A DNA stretch of 64,000 nt from NCBI GenBank assembly GCA_038869515.1, contig JAWCQZ010000009.1:1-64000 (forward strand). The letters are read 5' to 3'. Both the position numbers and the translations under genes were made by a program. This document shows, piece by piece, positions 41,909-50,302 of the stretch; the stretch's first letter is position 1; each line of letters opens with the position of its first letter. This DNA is from JAWCQZ01 sp038869515 [NCBI: Halobacteria archaeon] (GTDB taxonomy: Archaea > Halobacteriota > Syntropharchaeia > JACQPP01). A model generated the notes under the pieces. That model was not told the DNA's origin. It was given only the letters and a program-made list of their open reading frames with translations, and did no database searches.

Positions 41909-42176
41909 GCTCCATCCCCGCCGGAAAAGGCTCGCTCGGCACGGAAAAATGTTTCCGGGGTGGGTTGGGGTTTCTCAACCGTTCTCCCACGGCACTTTCC
42001 GTGACCCCCTTCCCCTGCGCCGGTCCCGCACCAGGTGGGTGGGGGTTGATGGTCTACCGATGCCGAAACCGGAGAAATTCATCCTAAACGGTGGTGCGGT
42101 CCCTTCCATTTGAACAGAATGGATTGGGGGCCCAGACGCTTCATCGACAAAGTGGATTTCCGACAGCCACGACACG
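41909..42176. other. Intergenic left margin of AT-rich island
   Basis: About 270 nt without a supported gene. Composition changes here from about 70% to about 50% G+C. I see no tRNA remnant, no direct repeat that pairs obviously with the right side, and no integrase. Confidence 0.4.
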
Positions 42177-42186
42177 CTTAAATATT
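42177..42186 (+). promoter_or_regulatory. TATA-like box of helicase-PLD operon
   Basis: cttaaatatt is centred about 24 nt before ATG 42205, which supports that start and a leaderless message. Confidence 0.6.
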
Positions 42187-42204
42187 CGTCACAGACTTTC
42201 CTTG

Positions 42205-44994
42205 ATGGGTTTAGTTTGCCTGAATCGAGAATGCCAGAACTCAGAAAGGTTCTCGCGATTTCACGAGGGGCGGGTCTGCACTACCATTGATCGTGGATCA
42301 CATTGGGAGTCGACGCCATGGTATCGGTTAGATCAACTTCCACCGGAGGAAAGGGCGCGCTTCAATGGGAATGGGACGTACTGCCGTAAATGTTGGGCAA
42401 AGCTGGAGGAGCTGTACGATAGGAACCCGAGACCCCTTGAGGCTGGCCTCAAGGAATGCCACTTGGACCGCCCCCCCCTACCGGACTTCCAGTATAGCTC
42501 TGAGGAAATCCTGACCGAATTACAAGAACTCGGTAAGAATGCGGAACCTTTCTTTCCCATACGAAATTGGAGACCGGATAAAAGTGCCGACAAATCGCGG
42601 CAGATTGACCCAAGAAAACTGGACATCCCTCCAGAGGTCATTGGGATCTTCAAGGAATCTCAAGCGTTTAATATAGATATCGAAAAAGACCTCTACCGAC
42701 ACCAAGCAGAGGCCATCGAGGAGATTATAGCGGGCAAGAACGTTATCATCACTACTCCCACCGCCAGTGGCAAATCCCTTTGCTACCTTGTCCCAATTCT
42801 CAAATCAATCGTCCAGAACAAACCCGCAAAGGCACTCTTCATTTTTCCGACGGTTGCATTGTTACAGGACCAATTTGATAAGGTCATTCAGATTGGATCG
42901 AATCAGAGATTTGACGAGGGCAGATTTGCTTATGAAATTTCTGTGGGCAAAACGAACGTGGGGGTCGGCATGTATGTCCGCGACACAAGCGAAGGGGCAC
43001 AGCAGAGAGCAGTCAGAATTAATTCTAGACTTTTGTTCACGACCCCAGACTCTCTACATGCCAAAATTCTCCCGTATATTGGGCCAACCAAAAAAACTGG
43101 CGGGGCTAAATTCGTTCACTTTTTCAAGGACCTACGTTTCGTTGTTTTGGATGATGTACATGTGTACAGAGGGGTATTCGGAGCCAACGTCGCATATTTA
43201 ATGAGGCGCCTTAGACTAATCTGCGAAAAGCTAGGAAATAACAAACTTCAATTCATACTCACCTCAGCAACAATCAGAAATCCTCTCGAGCATTCCAAGA
43301 ACATCGTAGGCCTAGAGTGTGCTCTAGTCGACCGGGATGGCTCGGCAGATTACCGGAAGGATTTCGTTCTTTGGAATCCCGGAAAGCAAAAGGGAAGCAA
43401 TGTTAGAAGGGAACCGCAGTCAGAGGCGTTGGAGATGCTGAAAGGGGCACTCTACTCGAAAAACAAATCCCCCTCCGTGATAGTATTTCTTCGTTCAATC
43501 AAAGCAGTGGAGAGCTTCAACGAGAAATTCAGTAAGATTCGCGGGTTACAGACGTACGGTCATTGTGGAGTTTATCACGCGATATTGTCAGGTAAAGATC
43601 GAAGGATGCGACAGGACCAGATTAAATCGAGGCAGGTCATTTTAGTCTCTGCCACGAGTGCTCTTGAACTGGGAATCGATATAGGTAATCTGGCGTGCTG
43701 TGTGATGGTAGGATTTCCAGGAACGGTCGCGAGTACTCTCCAGAGAGCGGGCCGAGTTGGGCGTGGCGGCGACGGAACCGTTATCCTCGTTCTCGGCGAT
43801 AATCCGCTTGAGCAACATCTTGCTCGGAATCCAGACTATTTTTTTCAGAAGCTGAAACAGCCCGAGGAGGTTCGGATTCCACTCGCGAACAAAAATCTGA
43901 TTAAGACCCACCTCCTCTGCCATTTGGCCGAAAGCAAATACCTAGTCGAAGAACTTGGCGTTTCATACGCCGCACAAGCCGATTTCGGCAAATACTTCGG
44001 GACTCAGTCGCTGCGTTTGTACGATGAACTCCTCGACGAGAACAGTGTGAACAAAAAAAATTTTCGGACTATGCTGTGGCGCCCTAAGCTTGCTGATAAT
44101 TACTCTAATATCTTCTACACGCTTCGGGCCGTGGCCGGTAAGGAAAGATTTACATTAAAAGCCGAAGGTGGTGATGAAGCGGGAATTGTGGATGAAGCAA
44201 GGGCAGGCATTTTCTTCCATGAAGGTGCCGTATGGCTTCACGATGGTCAGTGGTACAGAAGTGAAGGTCTGAACTACACGCGTCGGGAGATTCGCTTAAA
44301 AACACTCAAGGATGAGCCAGATTGCGAGACTTTCGCAGTCCCAGAGTTCAAAGTCAAATTTTTAAATGGCGCACGGTCATTCGAGAGTAAAACGGGTCTT
44401 TTCAGATTTAGGCAAGGGCCGCTAACCGCTACGCGTAGTGTCAATCGATATTTCATCCGTCCTTTGCACAAGAGTGGCGCATCCGTCAAAAGCACAGTCG
44501 GATACCTAAGGAATGGAGCCGTAAGGCCCATTCGCTTCGAGACTGAGGGTTTTGGCATCTCTGTGACCGAGAAAGGTATGCGGGAGTTCCTCATAAAAAG
44601 ATCAACCTCACCATCTTTGCAGAGTCCTGACCCTACCTATTTTGAAGAACCAATCCATGGCGTCGAGCACGCAGTATCAACAATCCTGCCCTTGCGGGCC
44701 CAATGTGACATCAATGACATCTTTGCAATCTCGTCGAAAGAAGAGGAGGCATGTGATGGCCTCCCATCTGTAATCATTTTCGATGGCCATGATGGTGGCT
44801 TGGGTATCGCGAAGCAAGCCCTAGATGATTTCCATCCATTAATCGGGGAAACTTTACAGTTTATAAAATCCTGTCAATGTAAGGAGGGTTGCCCGGATTG
44901 CTTACATCTTCCGAAATGTGAGCGGCAGAACGTAGAAATTGATAAGACCGGTGCGATAGTACTTCTAGAGATACTGAGGGAAGAGGCACCTTAA
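42205..44994 (+). CDS. DEAD/DEAH helicase with DUF1998-like Cys-rich C-terminus
   Basis: A 929-aa superfamily 2 helicase in the AT-rich island. Possible N-terminal zinc ligands are C5, C10 and C60xxC63. Motif I is TTPTASGKS (183-191), motif II is the variant DDVH (316-319), motif III is TSATIRNP, and motif VI is QRAGRVGRGG (from 513). The tail has CQCKEGCPDC...KC (C890-C905), as in the DUF1998 region of MrfA/YprA. MrfA is a DNA-repair helicase; DrmA/DrmB of DISARM split the same parts between two proteins. It is followed by a coupled PLD nuclease gene, which favours defence. Confidence 0.85.
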   Translation: MGLVCLNRECQNSERFSRFHEGRVCTTIDRGSHWESTPWYRLDQLPPEERARFNGNGTYCRKCWAKLEELYDRNPRPLEAGLKECHLDRPPLPDFQYSSEEILTELQELGKNAEPFFPIRNWRPDKSADKSRQIDPRKLDIPPEVIGIFKESQAFNIDIEKDLYRHQAEAIEEIIAGKNVIITTPTASGKSLCYLVPILKSIVQNKPAKALFIFPTVALLQDQFDKVIQIGSNQRFDEGRFAYEISVGKTNVGVGMYVRDTSEGAQQRAVRINSRLLFTTPDSLHAKILPYIGPTKKTGGAKFVHFFKDLRFVVLDDVHVYRGVFGANVAYLMRRLRLICEKLGNNKLQFILTSATIRNPLEHSKNIVGLECALVDRDGSADYRKDFVLWNPGKQKGSNVRREPQSEALEMLKGALYSKNKSPSVIVFLRSIKAVESFNEKFSKIRGLQTYGHCGVYHAILSGKDRRMRQDQIKSRQVILVSATSALELGIDIGNLACCVMVGFPGTVASTLQRAGRVGRGGDGTVILVLGDNPLEQHLARNPDYFFQKLKQPEEVRIPLANKNLIKTHLLCHLAESKYLVEELGVSYAAQADFGKYFGTQSLRLYDELLDENSVNKKNFRTMLWRPKLADNYSNIFYTLRAVAGKERFTLKAEGGDEAGIVDEARAGIFFHEGAVWLHDGQWYRSEGLNYTRREIRLKTLKDEPDCETFAVPEFKVKFLNGARSFESKTGLFRFRQGPLTATRSVNRYFIRPLHKSGASVKSTVGYLRNGAVRPIRFETEGFGISVTEKGMREFLIKRSTSPSLQSPDPTYFEEPIHGVEHAVSTILPLRAQCDINDIFAISSKEEEACDGLPSVIIFDGHDGGLGIAKQALDDFHPLIGETLQFIKSCQCKEGCPDCLHLPKCERQNVEIDKTGAIVLLEILREEAP

Positions 44995-45626
44995 TGGTGG
45001 TAATAAATACGCCTAGATCTGAGGATTTGGAGTGGGTCTTTCAGGGTAACTGGACAAGGGGAATTATCTGCTCCCCGTGGATTCCGAGTCCAGGGGTTCA
45101 GTTATGCGAGCGTCTTTTGATTCGGTCTACATCTAACGCTACGCCACGAACTTTGATGCTATGGTTCCGCATAGCACCCGAAGATGTGATTGAGGGTCAA
45201 TATACGGACGCGATCGGTTTGTACAAACTGCTTAGCAAGATTAAAAAAGAGAGTCCAGATACCCAAATCATTTTAAAAACTGCTGTGCGGCTTCATGCTA
45301 AAATATATGCTACGAATGAACGTGCATACATTGCCTCCGCTAACCTCTCTAGTCCTGGTTTTAGTTTGAATAAAGACAATCGAAACGTCGAAATAGGAAT
45401 GAGGCTGGAGTCCGTGGTGGATGTTCGCGAACTATGGAGCTTCATCGAAAAGGCCGAGTCCGAAATGGAGGACCTTCCCAAGCAAGCCCTCGCCTCCATC
45501 GCGAAAGTGTTGATGGCATCCGATGTGCAAAAAGAGATTCACGCGATTAGCCAGAGAATCAGATCGACTCAAGAAAAACTTAAAAAGAGTTTCGAGATGC
45601 CGCATCATCATATTCCTCTTCGTTGA
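44994..45626 (+). CDS. PLD-superfamily nuclease-like protein
   Basis: A 210-aa phospholipase D-fold protein with one HxK-type motif: RLHAKIYATNERAYIASANL (H101, K103, S116, N118), followed by NVEIGM where the family often has an acidic residue. Single-motif PLD nucleases act as dimers on DNA. The C-terminal 60 residues form a helical extension. Its ATG overlaps the helicase stop (TAATG), so the two are made together; the pairing recalls DrmC in DISARM. Confidence 0.82.
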   Translation: MVVINTPRSEDLEWVFQGNWTRGIICSPWIPSPGVQLCERLLIRSTSNATPRTLMLWFRIAPEDVIEGQYTDAIGLYKLLSKIKKESPDTQIILKTAVRLHAKIYATNERAYIASANLSSPGFSLNKDNRNVEIGMRLESVVDVRELWSFIEKAESEMEDLPKQALASIAKVLMASDVQKEIHAISQRIRSTQEKLKKSFEMPHHHIPLR

Positions 45627-45671
45627 AGGAGTCCATTGCTTTCACACTCCAAGGCAATCACCACACGTGAA

Positions 45672-45760
45672 CCAAGTCGGCGCCGCGGGAGCGAGTCGTC
45701 GTGTTCGATGAGGCACAACGCGTGTGGAATCCTTTTTCCCAAAGTCGGAGCCAACGATGA
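45672..45760 (+). pseudogene. Fragment of DUF2075-type helicase
   Basis: An open stretch of about 29 codons between stops encodes TKSAPRERVVVFDEAQRVWN, matching the Walker B region VVVFDEAQRAW of DUF2075 (Schlafen-like) ATPase/helicases. Nothing before or after belongs to the family, so only a small internal fragment of the gene remains. It lies just after the helicase-PLD pair. Confidence 0.45.
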
Positions 45761-45793
45761 TACTCTTTGGAGGTCTTAAAGCGCGCTTTAGCA

Positions 45794-46576
45794 TCAAACC
45801 CCTTCCCCAATCGCCGCAATGTGCCTCCCCGCCTCGGTTATCGAAATCCGGTTGTATTTCCCCTCCCTCTTGACCTCGATATACCCCGCATCCTCCAACT
45901 TCTCCAGTATCCCCTTCGACAGTTTCATCAGGTAGTTGATTCAGTCTCCCCGCTCCATTTCCTTGTACTCCTGCCCGAATCCCTCCACCTTCTCTTCCCG
46001 CAGAAATTCAAGCAGGTCGAGCGTGCTCATCGGCCTCTTCTCTCCGTTGAGTTTGCCCAGCACCTTCATCCCCCGTGAGTCCGGCAGCTCGAACTTGAAG
46101 TTCTTCAGGACTGTGAACTCCCCGCTCCTGCAGATGGTCTGCCCGAACTCCTTCTCCTGTTTCTTGTTCGGGAAGTAGTCGTCCCCCTTCACGTAGTAGA
46201 CCTGGCACCCGTGGGCCATCCCGGCGAGGGTGGCCGCGATGGAGGTGAGCCGCCCGGCGGACGACATGTTGACGTGGACCTCGTTTCCTGCCGCCTTTTC
46301 CATCCGGATGAGCCGGCTGACCTTCTCCATCCCCTCCCGGAGGTCGAAGAGGTTCAGGTCGACCCGCTCCGCCTTGATGCCCAGGGCCTCCAGCCGTCGG
46401 GCGGTCTCCCGGACGCAGTGCGCGCCCTTCTGCTCGAGCCTGTCCCGGGAGCCCGGGGGAGGCTCCCGCATGGTGAGGATGTAGGCCCGGTGGGCGAAGA
46501 GCCGCCTCTTCTCGAAGGGGGCGGTGGCCCGCGAGATCTCGAACCCGAGGGGGATGATGTGGACCTGCTCCTGCAT
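45794..46576 (-). pseudogene. HFX_2341/DUF6293-type CARF-like regulator, decayed
   Basis: The N-terminal 211 codons are intact: VHIIPLGFEISRATAPFEKR, then VHVNMSSAGRLTSIAATLAG, the Rossmann-like ligand domain of the HFX_2341 family. A TGA at 45941-45943 then interrupts the C-terminal winged helix, which continues in the same frame (INYLMKLSKGILEKLEDAGY) and, after an apparent one-base deletion near 45862, in another (NRISITEAGRHIAAIGEGV) to a stop at 45794. The start is supported by a gatttaacat box at 46594-46603. The truncated product would lack its DNA-binding end. Confidence 0.7.
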
Positions 46577-46639
46577 GCGTTGACATGATAAAGATGTTAA
46601 ATCATAAGAACTTATCCATACCCCCGGCGAGGGTGGTTG

Positions 46640-46867
46640 ATGGCGCCCAACATGGAACTCCGCCAACCCCCCCGGGCCGGCCTGTCGAGTGAGGAGGACG
46701 GGCCGCCCCTCTTCGACAGCATAGTGGCCTTCACCGGGGGCTTCCTCGCGGGCTACGCCATCGGGAACCACACCTTCGGCGGGAAGGGGGACAGGCAGGA
46801 CGGCTGCTGTGCGGGCTCCTCGGCCTTCGTGGTCGTGGCCTTGCTGATTCTGGCGGTGCTGCTATGA
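46640..46867 (+). CDS. Small protein with C-terminal membrane helix
   Basis: A 75-aa ORF: Pro-rich start, a Gly-rich central part (VAFTGGFLAGYAIGNHTFGG) that may form a first hydrophobic segment, two adjacent cysteines (DGCCAGSS) and a C-terminal helix (AFVVVALLILAVLL). No family recognised. It is the first gene of a run in which each start overlaps the previous stop (ATGA), which is the main evidence that it is coding. Confidence 0.55.
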   Translation: MAPNMELRQPPRAGLSSEEDGPPLFDSIVAFTGGFLAGYAIGNHTFGGKGDRQDGCCAGSSAFVVVALLILAVLL

Positions 46868-46923
46868 CCCCCATCCGACCCCCAAGGGGACCCCGGCCGC
46901 CCACCCCTGGAGGCGACCCATGA
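46864..46923 (+). CDS. 19-codon linking ORF
   Basis: MTPIRPPRGPRPPTPGGDP, starting within the stop of the previous gene and ending within the start of the next (ATGA at both ends). It may serve only to pass ribosomes between the two cistrons. Whether a peptide accumulates is unknown. Confidence 0.3.
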   Translation: MTPIRPPRGPRPPTPGGDP

Positions 46924-47351
46924 CTGCGGTCCCCGACAAGGGGCTCATCCGGAGCCAGGCCGCGGTGTTCCGCCTCCTCGGCCACCACAAGCGGCTCAAA
47001 TTGGCCCACCTCTGCGCCCAGGTCCTGCGGGAGGGCAGGGACGCCTTCGCCAGCAAGCACGAGATGGTCCGGGAGTACAACCGCCTCTTCCGCGAGGGGG
47101 CCAGCCTCAACGACCTGAACTACGACATCGAGCGCTTGGTCAGGGGCGGCCTCCTAGAGAGGCGGGAGAGGCGCGGCCTCAACCCCGCGAACCGGAGCGT
47201 TCGGCTGGGAGTCCGAAGGGAGAGGGTGGAGTCGCTCCCCCTCGACTACGAGCCCCCCGCTGAGGAGGCCAAGGGGGCGAAGGCCGATGCGATTCCGGTG
47301 GAGGGCTTTCCCGCCGCCGGGGTGGTCTCCGGGTCTGGGATGGCGCCATGA
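46920..47351 (+). CDS. Winged-helix-like protein, 143 aa
   Basis: The first 105 residues suggest a winged helix (FRLLGHHKRLKLAHLC, HEMVREYNRLF, DIERLVRGGLLERRERRG), the last part of which looks like a recognition helix and wing. The C-terminal 40 residues are low complexity (PPAEEAKGAKADAIPVEG). It is a likely DNA-binding regulator or specificity factor of the operon. No precise family recognised. Overlaps the HNH gene by 4 nt. Confidence 0.6.
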   Translation: MTAVPDKGLIRSQAAVFRLLGHHKRLKLAHLCAQVLREGRDAFASKHEMVREYNRLFREGASLNDLNYDIERLVRGGLLERRERRGLNPANRSVRLGVRRERVESLPLDYEPPAEEAKGAKADAIPVEGFPAAGVVSGSGMAP

Positions 47352-47575
47352 GCCAGGAGCACCTCGACTACTGGACCCGGAAGCGGCTGGCCCGACAGTC
47401 CATGTACGGTTCTTCCTACCGGCGCAAGGGCCACCGCTGCCTCCACTGCGGGATGGGCCGCAGGCTCACCCGCCACCACCTCAAGAGATACGGCGAGAGG
47501 ACCGGGAGGACCGTCATCCTCTGCCGCCCCTGCCACGACGCGGTTCACGGGATGGGGCCGGGGAGGCGGGGCTGA
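47348..47575 (+). CDS. HNH-like nuclease/zinc protein
   Basis: A 75-aa protein with the HNH fold signature: zinc cysteines CLHCG and CRPCH, the central RHHL for the first His, and HDAVHG at the end. Its basic N-terminus (WTRKRLARQSMYGSSYRRKG) should contact nucleic acid. Stand-alone HNH proteins of this size cut or nick DNA in phage, restriction or intron systems. It is coupled by overlaps to the genes on both sides. Confidence 0.75.
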   Translation: MSQEHLDYWTRKRLARQSMYGSSYRRKGHRCLHCGMGRRLTRHHLKRYGERTGRTVILCRPCHDAVHGMGPGRRG

Positions 47576-48645
47576 TGGGAAGGAACGGCTCCAACGCAAA
47601 GCGGAGGCTCGTGGTGCTCAAGGAGTTGTACGCGAGGGCAATGGAGCGGGAGCAGAGGGCGAAGACCGCGCAGGGAAGGCGGGCCTGGAGGAGTGTCCAG
47701 GCGTGGCTCGAAGAGGTCCACTTCCAGCGCGGGGCCCACCGTAAACCGGGCCGCCAGAGGCGGGATCCCCTCAAGCCTCTCCGGAAAGTCGCGCTCATCC
47801 GTCTGCCCATAGTCGGGATGGCCGACGTGGTCCTGCCGGAGAAGACACGGAAGCGGGTGATAGAGCTGCAGAAGGTCCTCCAGAGAAGGGGCGAGTTCCA
47901 GTCCCTTGGATTCGGAAACCTCCAGGCCAAGTCCATGACCGCCCTCTTCTCGGGTCCATCCGGGACCGGGAAGACAGTCACGGCTGAGGCTCTTGCGCGC
48001 GAACTCAATCTCCCCTTCTGCACCGTCGACTACAGCCAAGTGGAGGACTGCTACTACGGGGAGACCGAGAAGAAGATCGCCTCCCTCTTCCGCACCGCCT
48101 CCAAGGCGGGTGCACTCCTGTTTTTCGACGAAGCGGATGCGATGCTCTCGCGGCGGACATCGGTCGGGGATAACGACCGATTCCAAAGCGAGCGGGGGAT
48201 GAACGGCATCGTCAACGCCGTGCTCCAGGAGTTGGACCGATTCCGGGGCATCGCTGTCTTCTCCACCAACTGGAGCTTGAACTTGGACCCGGCATTCGAG
48301 CGGAGGCTCCAGTTCAAGATCTTCTTCGACCCACCGGGCCCCGCTGAAAGGCTCGCCCTCTGGAAGGGGCTCCTCCCGGAGAAACTGGCCCTCGCCCCGG
48401 ACGTCGACCTCAAGGCGGTCTCGGACCGCCACGAACTCACGGGAGGGCAGATACGGAACGTCGCGAGGAGCGCGGCCCTCAAGGCCTTCCTGGAGACCGA
48501 GGCCGGCAAACCCGTCACCCTCGCGGCCCGCCACGTGGAGGAGGCGCTGCGGGAGGAGTTGGAGGAGGGCAAGAAGGCCTTCGAATTCGGCCTCTCAAGC
48601 GACCTCTACAGCTTCGGCCAGCCGGTGGAGAGGGGGTACGACTGA
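47575..48645 (+). CDS. AAA+ ATPase
   Basis: A 356-aa protein with a 90-residue basic helical N-terminal region and one AAA module: Walker A GPSGTGKT (127-134), Walker B LLFFDEADAM (181-190), sensor 1 VFSTNWS, arginine fingers in FERRLQFK (243-244) and a C-terminal lid. Its classic AAA (not helicase) character suggests protein or DNA-complex remodelling. Its ATG shares one base with the HNH stop. It could energise the HNH nuclease or the membrane partners downstream; that is inference. Confidence 0.85.
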   Translation: MGRNGSNAKRRLVVLKELYARAMEREQRAKTAQGRRAWRSVQAWLEEVHFQRGAHRKPGRQRRDPLKPLRKVALIRLPIVGMADVVLPEKTRKRVIELQKVLQRRGEFQSLGFGNLQAKSMTALFSGPSGTGKTVTAEALARELNLPFCTVDYSQVEDCYYGETEKKIASLFRTASKAGALLFFDEADAMLSRRTSVGDNDRFQSERGMNGIVNAVLQELDRFRGIAVFSTNWSLNLDPAFERRLQFKIFFDPPGPAERLALWKGLLPEKLALAPDVDLKAVSDRHELTGGQIRNVARSAALKAFLETEAGKPVTLAARHVEEALREELEEGKKAFEFGLSSDLYSFGQPVERGYD

Positions 48646-48649
48646 CGCC

Positions 48650-48709
48650 ATGCTCCGCATATCGGAGGCCCTCCGAGTCGTCGGCATGAGCCGGTTGGAG
48701 GGGGTCTGA
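48650..48709 (+). CDS. 19-codon ORF between AAA and membrane genes
   Basis: MLRISEALRVVGMSRLEGV lies between two operon genes. Its final codons contain the ggaggggg that is well placed as ribosome binding site for ATG 48714, so it may be a spacer rather than a protein gene. Confidence 0.25.
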   Translation: MLRISEALRVVGMSRLEGV

Positions 48710-48713
48710 GTGC

Positions 48714-49676
48714 ATGGTAGGCGGGGATGGATGCCGGGTGGCCCTTGGGCCGGCCATCGCGCTGGCCGCAATCGCCGCATCCGCCATCCAGCAGAACTGG
48801 GAGGCCGTCCTGCCGGTCCTCTACTGGTCGGGGTTCGTCCTGGCGGTCGTCGGTGCCCTGTTCGCCGCCTGGTTCATCTTCGATGTGTTTCTGGGAGTGG
48901 CCGAGCTCCTTTTCTGGGTCTGGCCCCTCGCCGCCCTGTTCGCCTCCATCGGGTGGTTCTGGGCCACGGGGTTCGGGGCGGCCCTTCTGGCCATATTCTT
49001 CTGGGTGGCCGTCGCAGGATCGGTGGCGCTGGTGCTCTTGGGGCTGCTCCTTCTCGAAGAAGCAGGGCGAGCCCGGGTCCCGCCGGACGCTTGGCTCTCC
49101 GTCCCGTCCCTGGTCCTCTTCGCCTGGTTCCCGGGAACCGGCTGGTTCTTCGGGATTCCACCCCTTCTGTCGGTGCTCTACCGGCTGTTCCGCCACCTGT
49201 CGCACCACGGGTTCAACGCCCCCTTCCCTGCGGAGGGTTTCTGGACCCACGTGGGCGACTCTGGGGGCAGGTGCGACTGCGGGATGTGCTCCGCCCGGAG
49301 AAGCTCGAGAGGCCAGCGCACGGCCCCGCCGCCCCCTCCTCCGCCCTACGACTACGTCTGGGTGGGGAGTGAAGGCCGCGAGTCCCGCGGGGGCGCCGAG
49401 GATGGGCCACCAAGATACGGCAGGCAGGGTTCCGGTTACGGGGGACCCCGCGAGCCTTCGCCTCCTCCGCCTCGCAGCCCGACCCGGGCGACGGGAGGTC
49501 CCGACCGGGAGCCCCGGGACAAAGCGGAGGCCATCGAGATGGCGAGGGGATGGGTCGCAAATGGAGAGCGGGGTCGGGCCGCGAAAATCCTCCTGAAGGC
49601 GGGCTACACGGCCCAGGAGATCGCCGCCATGATGGAGGTCTTGGCCCGCGAGGAGCCGCCGGGGGGATATGCGTGA
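48714..49676 (+). CDS. Multi-pass membrane protein with helical C-terminal domain
   Basis: A 320-aa protein: about four to five transmembrane segments in residues 10-150, a cysteine trio (CDCGMC, about 184-189) that may bind metal, a Pro-rich, Gly- and Arg-rich linker (about 200-262) and a final 45-residue domain (EMARGWVANGERGRAAKILL, then AGYTAQEIAAMMEVLA) resembling a UBA/CUE-type three-helix bundle. No family recognised. A strong ggaggggg site lies 9 nt upstream, and the stop overlaps the next start. Confidence 0.65.
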   Translation: MVGGDGCRVALGPAIALAAIAASAIQQNWEAVLPVLYWSGFVLAVVGALFAAWFIFDVFLGVAELLFWVWPLAALFASIGWFWATGFGAALLAIFFWVAVAGSVALVLLGLLLLEEAGRARVPPDAWLSVPSLVLFAWFPGTGWFFGIPPLLSVLYRLFRHLSHHGFNAPFPAEGFWTHVGDSGGRCDCGMCSARRSSRGQRTAPPPPPPPYDYVWVGSEGRESRGGAEDGPPRYGRQGSGYGGPREPSPPPPRSPTRATGGPDREPRDKAEAIEMARGWVANGERGRAAKILLKAGYTAQEIAAMMEVLAREEPPGGYA

Positions 49677-50302
49677 TGTACGACCGCAAAACCCTGCTCC
49701 GGTTCTGGTACCTTCTCGTCGGAATCCTGCTCGCCGCGGTCGCCTTCAAGATGGTCTTCGTCGGGACTTTTCTCGAAGCCGCCTTCTGGGCGCCAATCAC
49801 CGAAGAGTCGCTCAAATTCGGCTACGTGGTCCTCTCCATGGCCGCCGTCCGAAAGCTCGGCGGACTGGATGGAGACTGGAGAAAAACGGCCGGAGCGGCG
49901 TTCGGGATGGCGCTTTTCATCGGGCTCGTGTTCGGTCTTGGGGAGCACTACACCACGTATCCGAACGAGCACTGGTTCCACCTCCTGCTTCGCCTCGCCG
50001 CCCACCCCACCTACACGGCCTCGGCGGTGGCCGTCGGGCTGTTTGCCTACCGCCGGGGATGGACCGGCAACTTCGTCTGGGGGATTGCCGCGGGGGCCGC
50101 CATCCACGGCTTTTTCAACAGTTCCGACCACGTCGGCTTCACGGGAGTGAACCAAGCCCTCGTTCCGCTGGTGGTCTGGTCGCCCCTCCTCCTCGCAATG
50201 GGCCGGGTCTCCCGCTGGCCGGAGGGACCGCCAAGGTTCATCGCTCTGCTTGAGTTGCCACGGATCAGGAAGCGGCGGCCGTCGCCGGGGTCGGCGCAAT
50301 GA
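49676..50302 (+). CDS. PrsW-type intramembrane metalloprotease
   Basis: A 208-aa protein with about six hydrophobic segments and the PrsW metal motifs in order: ITEESLKFGY (EExxK), FGLGEHYTTY, HPTYTASAVAVG (HxxxT) and AAIHGFFNSSDH. PrsW proteins cleave membrane-anchored regulators. It is encoded between a multi-pass protein and a small tail-anchored protein, either of which could be its substrate. Its ATG overlaps the previous stop and its stop overlaps the next ATG. Confidence 0.72.
   Translation: MYDRKTLLRFWYLLVGILLAAVAFKMVFVGTFLEAAFWAPITEESLKFGYVVLSMAAVRKLGGLDGDWRKTAGAAFGMALFIGLVFGLGEHYTTYPNEHWFHLLLRLAAHPTYTASAVAVGLFAYRRGWTGNFVWGIAAGAAIHGFFNSSDHVGFTGVNQALVPLVVWSPLLLAMGRVSRWPEGPPRFIALLELPRIRKRRPSPGSAQ

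Noticed and set aside
42205-44994. Lhr-type housekeeping helicase
   Set aside because: The cysteine-rich DUF1998-like tail, the absence of the Lhr core arrangement and the AT-rich context favour the MrfA/DrmA group.
45936-46178. + strand small ORFs across the CARF-like gene
   Set aside because: They are antisense shadows; the minus frame has the family motifs and a promoter box.
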